NCBI RefSeq assembly: GCF_001552785.1
Contig: NZ_KQ959492.1
Span: 1-64,000 of the forward strand
Direction of reading: 5' to 3'
DNA length: 64,000 bases
Origin: Atopobium deltae
Lineage (GTDB): Bacteria > Actinomycetota > Coriobacteriia > Coriobacteriales > Atopobiaceae
The position numbers were made by a program, and so were the translations under genes. Shown here piece by piece: positions 8,676-17,730 of this stretch. The notes below the pieces were generated by a model that was not told the DNA's origin, did not search any database, and saw only the letters and a list, made by a program, of their open reading frames with translations. Position 1 is the stretch's first letter. The number at the start of each line of letters is the position of its first letter.

Positions 8676-10037
8676 TTAGTGCGCCTTATATACGCTTTCC
8701 ACTTCATCCGCAAGTTGCGCGGCGGCGCTTGACGAACGCAGGCTTGCGGCGGCATGGCGCATGTCGGCCAGGCGCTTTTCGTTGTGCAAAAGCGAGAAGA
8801 GCTCCTGCGCGAAAAGCGGAAAATCAAGCTGGTCATCGGGAAAAAGCAGAGCGGCACCGCAGTCGACCAGGCGCTGTGCATTGGTCGTCTGGTGATCGGC
8901 CGTTGCAAAGGGATAAGGCACCAAAATAGCAGGGACGCACAAGGCCGAGATCTCGGCAATGGACGAGGCACCAGCACGAGAAATAATCAAGTCGGCAGCG
9001 GCGAGCACATCGCCCATATTGGCAATGTAAGGCAGCAAACGATAGCGCTTCTTCTCCTCATCGGTAAGCTGAAGCGCTTCGACAGTCTTGTCGAAATCGG
9101 CAGCGCCCGTCGAATGAATGACGTAGAGGTTTTTGGATCCCAGGATGGCATCTTTGAGTGTGGCGATAGTGGCGTTTACGTGCTGCGCTCCAAGGCTTCC
9201 GCCCACAACGGCAAGCAGTTGCGCGTCGGCAGGAATGTCGAGCTTTTTGCGCGCCTCGTCGCGAGTGGCATTGATAACCGACTTGCGCACGGGGTTGCCT
9301 GTGAGCACGATGCAAGAAGAAGCGGTGGAGGTTACGGGGACGCTAGAGGGGGCGCTGGATTCGACGTTGGCGGTGGACTCCACTCCAGCGTCAGACTCGA
9401 CGGCGTCGTTGGTTTTCTCGCCAAGGATATGCGCAAAGGCTTGCTGCGCGGCAGGAAATGCCACACAAATTCGCGCAGCTTGACGGGCAGAAATTTTGTT
9501 TGCGAGGCCGATTACCGAATTTTGCTCGTGCAGCAGGTACGGAACATTGTTCGCGTGACACCAGCGCACGAGCGGGAGCTCCACGTACGCACCGAAGCCG
9601 ACGGCTGCATCGGGAGCCTGATGCTCGCTAAAGTACTGCTGCAAATATTTTTGTGCCTTATACATGTTCCACAGCGCGATGGGCAGCGTCCAGGGGCGGC
9701 TGCGATCAAAACCAGTCAGGCGCAGGGCCACAAAATCGTAGCCCGCTTCGGGGACAAGCTTTGCTTCGAGACGGTTGGGCTGGCCATAAAACGAAACCTT
9801 ATGCCCGCGCTGTAGGAGCTCTTCGGCGAGCGCGAGTGCAGGGTTCACGTGACCAGCGGTTCCTCCTGCCGCAATGGCAATGTGCAGGGGTTTTTGCGGG
9901 GCTTGCTGGCTAGTTTCGGGTTGCTGCGGGGTTTCAGCGAGTGGCTGCCCCTGCGAGGTTTCAGCGCCTTGCTGCTGTTTTGTTTCGGTCTGCTGTTTTG
10001 TTTCGTTTTGCTGTTTTGTTTCGTTTTGCTGTGACAT
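8676..10037 (-). CDS. murG: Undecaprenyl-PP-MurNAc-pentapeptide GlcNAc transferase
   Basis: 453 residues. GT28 glycosyltransferase that makes lipid II at the inner membrane face. The donor/acceptor motifs IAAGGTAGHVNPALALAEEL, LLHEQNSVIGLANK, GGSLGAQHVN and the C-terminal SRAGASSIAEI followed by PYPFATADHQTTNA are all present. The first 50 residues are a Gln/Glu/Thr-rich extension built from NETKQQ-like units, encoded by an 18-base tandem repeat, and a 35-residue Ser/Val/Glu insertion precedes the second domain. Five bases after ftsW. Confidence 0.96.
   Translation of the reverse strand: MSQQNETKQQNETKQQTETKQQQGAETSQGQPLAETPQQPETSQQAPQKPLHIAIAAGGTAGHVNPALALAEELLQRGHKVSFYGQPNRLEAKLVPEAGYDFVALRLTGFDRSRPWTLPIALWNMYKAQKYLQQYFSEHQAPDAAVGFGAYVELPLVRWCHANNVPYLLHEQNSVIGLANKISARQAARICVAFPAAQQAFAHILGEKTNDAVESDAGVESTANVESSAPSSVPVTSTASSCIVLTGNPVRKSVINATRDEARKKLDIPADAQLLAVVGGSLGAQHVNATIATLKDAILGSKNLYVIHSTGAADFDKTVEALQLTDEEKKRYRLLPYIANMGDVLAAADLIISRAGASSIAEISALCVPAILVPYPFATADHQTTNAQRLVDCGAALLFPDDQLDFPLFAQELFSLLHNEKRLADMRHAAASLRSSSAAAQLADEVESVYKAH
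9975..10028. repeat. 18-base tandem repeat at the murG 5' end
   Basis: Three consecutive copies of CTGTTTTGTTTCGTTTTG (the first diverged), at 9975-9992, 9993-10010 and 10011-10028. They encode the ETKQQN-type repeats right after the MurG start codon. The unit is a multiple of three, so copy-number change would keep the frame. Confidence 0.85.
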
Positions 10038-10042
10038 GCGCC

Positions 10043-11620
10043 TTACCTCCTGCGCAACGTAACGGTTGTTGCTTCATCGTGCGATGCACCTGAATTGTCG
10101 CGACGTTTTGTTTTGGCACCACGTTTGCCGCGGGCAGAAGAGCCTAATAAACTTGCGCGGGCTTCTCGCTTTTCGCGGTCGGAGCGTGCATCGCGATCCG
10201 AACGATCTTCTCGGCGAAGCACACGTACACCTTCGCGAGCGGCAAATGTCAAGGCAGTGGAATTCCCGCCACGCACTCCCCCAGCGGATGCGCTAGCAGG
10301 TCCTGCCTCCGCAAGCGAAAGCTGGCTGCGGCGGCGGTCAAACTCGGTTTCGGGCAGCACGCTTTGGCGCGAGACGGACAAAATCAGCCCCACGAGCACG
10401 AGCGTGCCCATGATGGACGAACCGCCGTACGAAATGAACGGCAACGCCTTGCCCGTCATGGGGATGAGCCCGACGATGCCCAGCATGTTGACGAACGCCT
10501 GGATCGCCAAGATAGTGGCCGAGCCCCATACAATAAACTTTCCCCGCAGGTCGGGGGCGTGACTGGCAATATGCAACGCGAACAAGATAAGCAAGAAATA
10601 TAGCGCGAGCAGACCGAGCGTTCCCACCATGCCAAGCTCTTCGCCGATAACCGCGTAGATAAAATCGTTGTGAGCCTCGGGCAAATAAAAATACTTCTGG
10701 TGTGAAAGCCCGATGCCGACACCCGTGAGCCCTCCGTTGCCGAAAGCGTAAAAGCCTTGCAGCAGCTGGTAACTAATGCCGTACGGATCCAACTCGGGGT
10801 TGAGCATCGCCAAAAAGCGCGAGCGAGAATAGCCGGTCGCAAGCGCCACAATCAGTATAAAGATAAGACCGACCACGGCGAGTCCGCCCAGAATACGCCC
10901 AGGAAAACCTGCATAATACGCCATACACATCAGGGTCACGAAAATGATGATCGTGGTTCCCTTATCGGGCTGGATGAAAATCAGCCCCAGCGGGATCACG
11001 ATGCCCAGCGTCGCTTTTATGGCTGCTTCGCGGGTATCCATGGTCTTCTCGACATAAAAGCGGTAGAGAAGTTCGGCAGCGATCAAAATAATGGCCGCTT
11101 TGATAAATTCGGACGGCTGGAAGCGAAACACGCCGAGCGAAATCCAACGCGCGGCACCCTTGGACGATGAGCCAGCTGCAACGGTAACCAGCAACAACAC
11201 GATGGACAGACCGGCCGCAATTTTTAGATTTTTGCAATAGAGGTGATAGTCGATGCGGCTAATTGCAAAGGCCAACACAGCTCCAACACAGGTAAACGCA
11301 AGTTGTCGATTAAAGAGCGCTGCGGCGTTTCCGCTGTTTTTGAGCGCTGTGACGGAACTTGCCGAGAAAACCATCAGCAAGCCAAACACGCACAGCGCAA
11401 ACACCGTCACGATAAAGTGCAGGCGCGGTTCCATAAAACGAGCAGGTACACCTGCGCTTATGCGTTGAAGCACTCCGTGGGGACGCTCTTTGCGCGTACT
11501 GCGCGCGGTGCGCGCAGCGTTGCGCGCGGTACCAGGTGCAGCACTGCGACGGTCATGGCCTCGATCAGCTATGCGAGTGTTTGGAGCGTGCGAATCTCGT
11601 GAAGCGCGCGGTGGTTTCAT
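10043..11620 (-). CDS. ftsW: SEDS-family lipid II polymerase FtsW
   Basis: 525 residues with about ten membrane helices. SEDS hallmarks: SSKGAARWISLGVFRFQPSE, QPDKGTT, the YQLLQGFYAFGNGGLTGVGI loop, LPEAHNDFIYAVIGEELG, and GLIPMTGKALPFISYGGSS. Septal glycan polymerase working with FtsI. A basic 60-residue N-terminal and a 110-residue Arg/Ala/Ser-rich C-terminal cytoplasmic extension make it longer than the usual 380-420. Its ATG overlaps the murD stop (ATGA), indicating translational coupling. Confidence 0.95.
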   Translation of the reverse strand: MKPPRASRDSHAPNTRIADRGHDRRSAAPGTARNAARTARSTRKERPHGVLQRISAGVPARFMEPRLHFIVTVFALCVFGLLMVFSASSVTALKNSGNAAALFNRQLAFTCVGAVLAFAISRIDYHLYCKNLKIAAGLSIVLLLVTVAAGSSSKGAARWISLGVFRFQPSEFIKAAIILIAAELLYRFYVEKTMDTREAAIKATLGIVIPLGLIFIQPDKGTTIIIFVTLMCMAYYAGFPGRILGGLAVVGLIFILIVALATGYSRSRFLAMLNPELDPYGISYQLLQGFYAFGNGGLTGVGIGLSHQKYFYLPEAHNDFIYAVIGEELGMVGTLGLLALYFLLILFALHIASHAPDLRGKFIVWGSATILAIQAFVNMLGIVGLIPMTGKALPFISYGGSSIMGTLVLVGLILSVSRQSVLPETEFDRRRSQLSLAEAGPASASAGGVRGGNSTALTFAAREGVRVLRREDRSDRDARSDREKREARASLLGSSARGKRGAKTKRRDNSGASHDEATTVTLRRR

Positions 11621-13365
11621 GAGCTTTTCTCACACTCCTTTGGATTATTATCGGTAGTTTTATCGGGGCTGGTGGTCTCGGAATCGGAATTGGCAGCGTG
11701 GTTCAGATGCTGGTTTACATGCTGCATAACCAGCTGCTTAAACACACGTCCGCGCTCTTCATAGCCGCTAAATTCATCAAAGGAAGAGCATGCTGGCGAT
11801 AAGAGCACGTAATCACCCTTGTGTGCAAGCGCTATTGCCTGCTGCAGCGCGTCGGCCAGATGCTTAGCGTGCTCGATGCGCAAGCGCGGATCATCTGTTT
11901 GACGCTGGTCTTGCTGTGATGTCTGATTCTGGCCCGAAACTTGTGTCTGCTCCTGATACGTGGATAGCGCTTCACTCAAACGAGATGCCGCTTCACCAAA
12001 ACAAACCACGGCCTTACAACTTTCCAACACAGCTTGATTAAACTCAGTCAATTCCGTGTGCTTGTCGTGGCCTCCTGCCAGCAAAATAACTTTTCCCTTG
12101 GGAAACGCTGTCAGTGCTTTGACCACAGCATCAGTGTTGGTTGCCTTAGAATCATTGATGTAGTGAATGCCTGCTGCATCGGTTGCCACAGGCTCGATGC
12201 GATGCTCAAGGGGCGAGAAACTCCGCAGCGTTTGGCAGATCGACTCAACAGAAAGCCCCAGATCAAGTGCACAAGCACAGGCTGCTAACACATTTTGTAT
12301 ATTATGCGTCCCCTTCAGCGTGAGCTCATCGACTCCAAGCAGCGCATACAGCTTGGCATCCAATCGCACATACAAGGTCTTCTCGGCGACAAAAGCCGCA
12401 CACGGTGTATGTGGATCAGCGGCCGTATCGCAGATGCAAACACGCAGTCCCCGTTTATGCAGGCGTTCAACAATGGGCGTTAGATTACTGTCGGAAGAAA
12501 TGACTGCCAAATCACCTGCATCAAGCTGCGCAAAGATGCGTTCTTTGGCAGCAACATAATTTTGCAAGGTTTTGTGCCACGACAGATGATCGGGCGTGAT
12601 GTTCAGCAAAATGGCCACGCGAGGATGCAAGTGCTGCGTCTCGGCAAGTTGAAAACTCGAAAGCTCAGCCACAAACCACTCGTCGGCGGGGCGCTTTGCC
12701 ACGTTTGCAATACTCAGGGTGCCAATATTACCCACCGCTTTGGCGAGAAGACCCGCCTGCTGCAAGAGCGCCGCAATGAGCGTGGTCGTCGTTGTTTTGC
12801 CATTGGTTCCCGTAATACCAATCCACTTGTCAGGGCTTTGGCGCCACGCAAATTCAGGCTCGCCAATCATGGTTTTCGAGCACGAAGCTGCTGTCTGATA
12901 AAAGCGACTAAACGGCGGAATGCCAGGAGAGGTAATCGTAAGGTTATACGCAGCAACGTTGGCTGGCGCTTTCACCTCATCGGTTCCCAACACGAGTCGA
13001 ACACCAGCATCAGCAAGGTTTTGCAAAGGATCGTCGGCGGGTTGCTGCTGTTGTTGGGATTCATGCGTATGAGCTTCATGCACCTGGGCTTCATGCGTCT
13101 GGGGTTCACGCGCATGAGCGCCACTCTGAGTACCACCATACATGGTGATAGATCGAACAGTCCCGCGGGGCAAATCTAACAAATACTGAGCAACGGCCAC
13201 ACCTGTTTTGCCGACGCCCAAAATGCAGACATCGCCGAGGGTCTTCTCGTCCACGGTCTTCTCGTCCGCGACCGCTGCGGAAATGCACTTCTCCCCCACG
13301 CTCGCAGCACCAACGGTCTTCTCGTCCGCACGTTGTTCATTCACATTTTGCCTTGTCATACCCAT
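11617..13365 (-). CDS. murD: UDP-MurNAc-L-alanine:D-glutamate ligase
   Basis: 582 residues; adds D-Glu to UDP-MurNAc-L-Ala. The P-loop GTNGKTTT is at about 186-193, with NITPDHLSWHKT and HRIEPVATDAAGIHYINDSK further on. Typical MurD is about 450 residues; here a 44-residue N-terminal extension carries three ADEKT/VDEKT units encoded by copies of the dispersed 10-base motif, a His/Glu/Gln-rich insertion sits at about 83-108, and a Gln/Thr loop and a polar tail occur near the C-terminus. Overlaps ftsW by four bases. ATG 13365 or 13359 are both possible. Confidence 0.94.
   Translation of the reverse strand: MGMTRQNVNEQRADEKTVGAASVGEKCISAAVADEKTVDEKTLGDVCILGVGKTGVAVAQYLLDLPRGTVRSITMYGGTQSGAHAREPQTHEAQVHEAHTHESQQQQQPADDPLQNLADAGVRLVLGTDEVKAPANVAAYNLTITSPGIPPFSRFYQTAASCSKTMIGEPEFAWRQSPDKWIGITGTNGKTTTTTLIAALLQQAGLLAKAVGNIGTLSIANVAKRPADEWFVAELSSFQLAETQHLHPRVAILLNITPDHLSWHKTLQNYVAAKERIFAQLDAGDLAVISSDSNLTPIVERLHKRGLRVCICDTAADPHTPCAAFVAEKTLYVRLDAKLYALLGVDELTLKGTHNIQNVLAACACALDLGLSVESICQTLRSFSPLEHRIEPVATDAAGIHYINDSKATNTDAVVKALTAFPKGKVILLAGGHDKHTELTEFNQAVLESCKAVVCFGEAASRLSEALSTYQEQTQVSGQNQTSQQDQRQTDDPRLRIEHAKHLADALQQAIALAHKGDYVLLSPACSSFDEFSGYEERGRVFKQLVMQHVNQHLNHAANSDSETTSPDKTTDNNPKECEKSS
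13240..13324. repeat. Three copies of the dispersed motif GGTCTTCTCG
   Basis: Perfect copies at 13240-13249, 13255-13264 and 13315-13324, all in the same orientation, within the codons for the MurD N-terminal extension. This is the densest group of the dispersed motif in the window. Confidence 0.9.
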
Positions 13366-13383
13366 CGCTTGCTCGCGCCTGCC

Positions 13384-14415
13384 TTAGTTCAGTTGGAAAT
13401 ACAGCGCAAAGCCAAGGGCCGCAAACGCAGCCGAGATAATCCAAAAACGAATAACGACCTTCGTTTCGCCCCAACCGAGCTTTTCGAAATGATGATGAAT
13501 GGGCGCCATCAAAAAGACACGCTTCTTGGTGAGTTTAAAACTCGCCACCTGGATGATGACCGAAAGGGCTTCACACACAAAAAGACCGCCCATGACTAGC
13601 GAAATTACTTCAGCCTTGGTCAAAACGGCAAGCGCAGCAAAAGCGGTACCAAATGCCAGCGAGCCCGTATCACCCATAAAAATGGACGCGGGATAGCAGT
13701 TGAACCACAAAAATCCAACCAAAGCGCCCGCAATCGATGCAGCAAAAATAGCTAAATTGCCGTCGCCATAAATAAACGAAACGGCTGCCATCATGCACAT
13801 GACCACACACACGGTTCCACCCGACAAACCGTCAAGGCCGTCGGTCAGATTCACGGCGTTAGACATCCCCGCCATCAGGATAAACACAAACAGGACGTAG
13901 AACCATGGGACGCGCACGACGGTCGCGCCCACGGGAACGACGGTAGTCAAAAAGCCAAGGTCCAGATCAATGCCGACTGGAAAATGCAAGGTTGGTGTCA
14001 CACCCGCACAATTCACAGCGAGAAGGGCAAACGCGACCGAAATCAAAAACAGGCCGATCATTTTTTGCGATGGGGTTAAGCCTAGCGAGCGGCCATGCAT
14101 AACCGATTCAATATCGTCCGCAATGCCGAGAAAGGCCGTGGCAAGGGTGGCCCCCATACAAATGCTCAGCGATATCGACCAACGCGCCATGCAAATACAG
14201 GTAACAACCAACCCCAATAAAATCACAACGCCGCCCATCGTAGGGGTACCCTGCTTAATAAGGTGGCGCTGCGGTCCGTCCGCACGAATCTGCTGGCCAA
14301 CGCCCTCGTGGCGCATGAGCGTAATGAAGAGAGGCATAACCGCCAACACAATGATGGCCGCAAGTCCCATGGACAAAAATATCTGATAGCTCGGATAGCT
14401 TGGAGAACCAAACAC
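13384..14415 (-). CDS. mraY: Phospho-MurNAc-pentapeptide translocase
   Basis: 343 residues, ten predicted membrane helices. Transfers phospho-MurNAc-pentapeptide to undecaprenyl phosphate, giving lipid I. Conserved cytoplasmic motifs: GTPTMGG, FLGIADDIE with the catalytic aspartates, NAVNLTDGLDGL, FMGDTGSLAFG and MAPIHHHFEKLGWGE. Normal length with no insertion, unlike its soluble neighbours. It starts at the base next to the murF stop. Confidence 0.97.
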   Translation of the reverse strand: MFGSPSYPSYQIFLSMGLAAIIVLAVMPLFITLMRHEGVGQQIRADGPQRHLIKQGTPTMGGVVILLGLVVTCICMARWSISLSICMGATLATAFLGIADDIESVMHGRSLGLTPSQKMIGLFLISVAFALLAVNCAGVTPTLHFPVGIDLDLGFLTTVVPVGATVVRVPWFYVLFVFILMAGMSNAVNLTDGLDGLSGGTVCVVMCMMAAVSFIYGDGNLAIFAASIAGALVGFLWFNCYPASIFMGDTGSLAFGTAFAALAVLTKAEVISLVMGGLFVCEALSVIIQVASFKLTKKRVFLMAPIHHHFEKLGWGETKVVIRFWIISAAFAALGFALYFQLN

Positions 14416-15933
14416 TTATTCGAGCACCCCCTTTACGAACAAATCCAACGCGCTGGATCGCGATGCCTTTGCTAATACTACGTCATCTTTCGTCAGGATG
14501 GGCTTGATGGCGTGCAGGGCCTCGTCCACCGTTTTGAAGATCTCGATCTTATCGTCCGAAAAACCCATCACAAGTGCTACTTGTCGCATACCTTCCACAT
14601 AGGTCGCTCCGATAAGAACGAGCATGTCAAGAGGCTTCGCGGCCGCATAGGCACCCACTAAATCGTGGAGACGCGCGGCTTGGGAGCCCATCTCGCCCAT
14701 CTCGCCCAACACGGCAATGCGTCGTCCCTCACAATGCAAACTACACAAAACATCAAGGGCTGCTGCCATGGACGTTGGACTCGCGTTGTAACTATCGTCA
14801 ATCATACGTGGTTTGTCACCGCCACCCACAAGCTCCAAACGCATATGCGTCTGAGGCATCTGTTGTATAGCTTCAATGCTTGCTTGACGGTTTATACCAA
14901 GTGAATCTGCCACCGAAAGTGCAAGTAAAAAGTCACTTAAGAGATGTTTTCCAGGGATGGGTAAGGTTGCAGGAATATGCATGCCATCGGGATAGCAAAC
15001 CTCGCACGAAACAAAACCTTCAGGGTTAACTTGAACGTTAGAAGCATGCAGCTGCGCGGACGCGGTCGTGACATCGCTGGCGTCGACCGCGAGCTTAAAA
15101 CCAGCAGCTTTGGTGCTGTCAATAGCAATATCATGACCGCCAACAAATGTGACAGCTATCCCAGCCTTCTGTGCAAAATTCGTTGCAATAAAGTCAGAAA
15201 AATCGTCTACAGCCCACAAGTGTAAAGAAGGTTCAAGTTGCATACCCTCAAGGGAGGCTTGATCCATGCCATCCACGATTTCTGCTTTTGCACGTGCGAT
15301 GTTTTCTCTCGAACCCAACAGGCCAATGTGGCTGGTACCGATGTTGGTAATCAAAGCACAGCACGGACGAGCAACCTCGGACAGTCGATGTATCTCACCA
15401 GGATGGTTCATGCCCATCTCGGCAACAACAACCTGCGCGTCATCGGGGGTTGTTAGAAGGGTCAATGGTAAGCCAATAAGATTGTTGAAGTTGCCCTTGG
15501 TTGCATGGGTAACATAAGCGGCCGAGCATGCTGCAGCAAGCATATCCTTTGTGGTGGTTTTGCCAACCGAACCCGTAACGCCCAGCACGCACCACTGCGG
15601 ATGCTTTTTGCGCCACGCTGCTGCGAGACGTAGCAAAAACTCTTGCCCATCGTCATCCTGTGCACGAACAAGCGCACATCCTGCGGCGTTTGCCTGCTGG
15701 ACAAGCGCTTCTTCGGGCGTGCGCGTGACTACAACACACGCCGCTCCCGCCTCAATAGCACGCCCAGCATAGTTGTTGCCATCAACACGCTCACCCTGAA
15801 AGGCCACAAAAAGCCCTTCAGGAGTCACCGTCCTCGAATCAATGCTTGGTTGTTTTGCAACGGTATTCGGATCACCACACAGCTGAGTCGCACCCGTTGC
15901 TTCACATATAAGACCCACTTCTAACGCAAGCAT
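14416..15933 (-). CDS. murF: UDP-MurNAc-tripeptide D-alanyl-D-alanine ligase
   Basis: 505 residues. Adds D-Ala-D-Ala to the UDP-MurNAc-tripeptide. Motifs: SIDSRTVTPEGLFVAFQGER at the N-terminal uridine-binding domain, P-loop GVTGSVGKTTTKDML, NHPGEIHRLSEVARP, and DDSYNASPTSM in the third domain. It directly follows ftsI; murE, which lies between ftsI and murF in most dcw clusters, is missing, so the tripeptide ligase must be encoded elsewhere. Confidence 0.96.
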   Translation of the reverse strand: MLALEVGLICEATGATQLCGDPNTVAKQPSIDSRTVTPEGLFVAFQGERVDGNNYAGRAIEAGAACVVVTRTPEEALVQQANAAGCALVRAQDDDGQEFLLRLAAAWRKKHPQWCVLGVTGSVGKTTTKDMLAAACSAAYVTHATKGNFNNLIGLPLTLLTTPDDAQVVVAEMGMNHPGEIHRLSEVARPCCALITNIGTSHIGLLGSRENIARAKAEIVDGMDQASLEGMQLEPSLHLWAVDDFSDFIATNFAQKAGIAVTFVGGHDIAIDSTKAAGFKLAVDASDVTTASAQLHASNVQVNPEGFVSCEVCYPDGMHIPATLPIPGKHLLSDFLLALSVADSLGINRQASIEAIQQMPQTHMRLELVGGGDKPRMIDDSYNASPTSMAAALDVLCSLHCEGRRIAVLGEMGEMGSQAARLHDLVGAYAAAKPLDMLVLIGATYVEGMRQVALVMGFSDDKIEIFKTVDEALHAIKPILTKDDVVLAKASRSSALDLFVKGVLE

Positions 15934-15945
15934 CTACGTGCCCTC

Positions 15946-17712
15946 CTACTTTTGCGCCACAGGCTGAATGCCCATATCGCTCAATGCTTCACTCATAATT
16001 GACGAGAAGACCGGCGCAGCCGAAGAAGCTGCCAAATAGCTCGTGCCGTTCAAACCAACATACACCATCACCGATGGATTGGAAGCGTTGGCAAAACCGA
16101 TGAGCGAACTCAAATACGATGAGTTCTTGTAGCCTCCTGACGTAGCCTGCTGACCCGTACCAGTTTTACCAGCCACTTCAAAACCATCGACATGAGCGGC
16201 TTTGCCCGTGCCCTTCTCGACAACTAATTGCATCATTTTGGTCATTTGAGCTGCAGTTTCTTCGGACATCACACGCGTATTTGAACCCGACCAGTCAACC
16301 TTTTGGCCATTTTTCGAAATCAAAAAGTGCGGCGTCGTCATCACACCCTTGTTGGCAACCGAGCTCGCTGCGCGCATCATTTGCACCATGGGCACAGCCG
16401 TGGCCTGACCAAAGGACATAGCGCCTACGCGTGTGTCGTTGTAATCGGAATCCTTCGGGACCAGTCCCGCGACCTCGCCTGGAAAATCGATGCCCGTCTT
16501 TGAACCAATGCCAAACTTTTTGACGCCCTGCATAAAAGTTTCGTTGCCAATCTTGCGACCCACGAGTACCGAACCCGTATTGGACGAACGGCGCAAAATT
16601 TCCGACACCGACATATCCATCGTGTAGCTGCGACGATCGTCGTCACGAACATTATCGGAACCAACTTTAACGCTTGGTGGTACCGAGAAGACCGTGTCGG
16701 GTGTGACTACGCCCTTCTCGAGCGCCATAGACATCGTCATAATCTTGAAGATTGAACCTGGCTCATAGGCGCTGGCCACCATCTTAAAGTTGAGCGCCTC
16801 TTGCACCTTATCGTTGGGAGTTTGCGGCTGCAACAACGGCGTAGAGCAGGCAGCGAGGATCTCGCCCGATTTGGGGTCAGACACCATAACCATGCCTGAC
16901 TCTGCTGTATATTTTTCCACCGCTTCGGTGATTTTTTGCTCGGCGACCTGCTGAATGTTGACGTCAAGCGACAGAACAATATCCTGCCCGTTTTTGGCTT
17001 CCTCGATCGTGGAGGCGCCGCCCGCAATGGGCACACCGTCGGCTCCGACCGCCATGGTCATGCGCCCATCGGTTCCCGATAAGATCTTGTCGTAATACAG
17101 CTCAAGACCCGTTTTACCTTTGCCATCGTTGCCCACGATTCCCAAAATCTGTGCAGCTACAGCGCCATAGGGATACACACGCTTCATATCACTCAGATAA
17201 TAAATGCCCGTGAGCTTCTCTTTGCGCAGCGCGGCTTTGAGCTTCGTAGCTACGGGATTATCGACCTTTTTTTGCACGTAGGCAAAGGTCGTTTTCTTTT
17301 GTAGGGTTGGTTTGTAGTCTTCGGGTGTTCCGCCGAGAAACTCAGCTAAAAGTTTGGCGGTTTTATCGACATCTGCCACCTCTTTGGGGTTAGCGTAGAT
17401 CGTTTTGCACTCTTCACTGGTCGCTAGCACGTTACCGTTGCGATCGTAGATGGTGCCGCGCTTGGCGTGTAACACGAGTCGATTGGTGTGATTAGATGCG
17501 GCTTTAGCGCTCAGGCGTGGACCATCAATGACCTGGAGCCACACAAGACGCAGAGCAATGATGAGCAGTACACCCAAAAAAATCGCGCCCATGCGCAAAA
17601 AGCGCGTTTGAGCATCAGCAACCACGCATTCTTGTCGAGCGTCGCGGGTGGTCTCGTCATACGAAGAGCCGCGAACGCGGCTCTTAAAGTTCTGTCGATC
17701 TAAGCGTTTCAC
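15946..17712 (-). CDS. ftsI: Septal transpeptidase FtsI (class B PBP)
   Basis: 588 residues. One N-terminal membrane helix (about 40-60), a PBP dimerisation domain (GTIYDRNGNVLATS), and a transpeptidase domain with active-site motifs PGSIFKIM (SxxK), RRSSNTG (SxN) and KTGTGQ (KTG). It crosslinks septal peptidoglycan with FtsW. No PASTA domains are seen. It follows ftsL by 18 bases. The N-terminus contains a basic cytoplasmic segment of about 35 residues. Confidence 0.95.
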   Translation of the reverse strand: MKRLDRQNFKSRVRGSSYDETTRDARQECVVADAQTRFLRMGAIFLGVLLIIALRLVWLQVIDGPRLSAKAASNHTNRLVLHAKRGTIYDRNGNVLATSEECKTIYANPKEVADVDKTAKLLAEFLGGTPEDYKPTLQKKTTFAYVQKKVDNPVATKLKAALRKEKLTGIYYLSDMKRVYPYGAVAAQILGIVGNDGKGKTGLELYYDKILSGTDGRMTMAVGADGVPIAGGASTIEEAKNGQDIVLSLDVNIQQVAEQKITEAVEKYTAESGMVMVSDPKSGEILAACSTPLLQPQTPNDKVQEALNFKMVASAYEPGSIFKIMTMSMALEKGVVTPDTVFSVPPSVKVGSDNVRDDDRRSYTMDMSVSEILRRSSNTGSVLVGRKIGNETFMQGVKKFGIGSKTGIDFPGEVAGLVPKDSDYNDTRVGAMSFGQATAVPMVQMMRAASSVANKGVMTTPHFLISKNGQKVDWSGSNTRVMSEETAAQMTKMMQLVVEKGTGKAAHVDGFEVAGKTGTGQQATSGGYKNSSYLSSLIGFANASNPSVMVYVGLNGTSYLAASSAAPVFSSIMSEALSDMGIQPVAQK

Positions 17713-17730
17713 GGCTGTAATTGTACCGTA

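Noticed and set aside
8754-9815. 353-codon open frame opposite murG
   Set aside because: It lies entirely antisense to a certain gene, has no motif or start signal, and its openness follows from codon usage of murG.
9975-10028. Short tandem repeats as a CRISPR array
   Set aside because: The units are 18 bases, contiguous, coding and without spacers; no cas gene is present.
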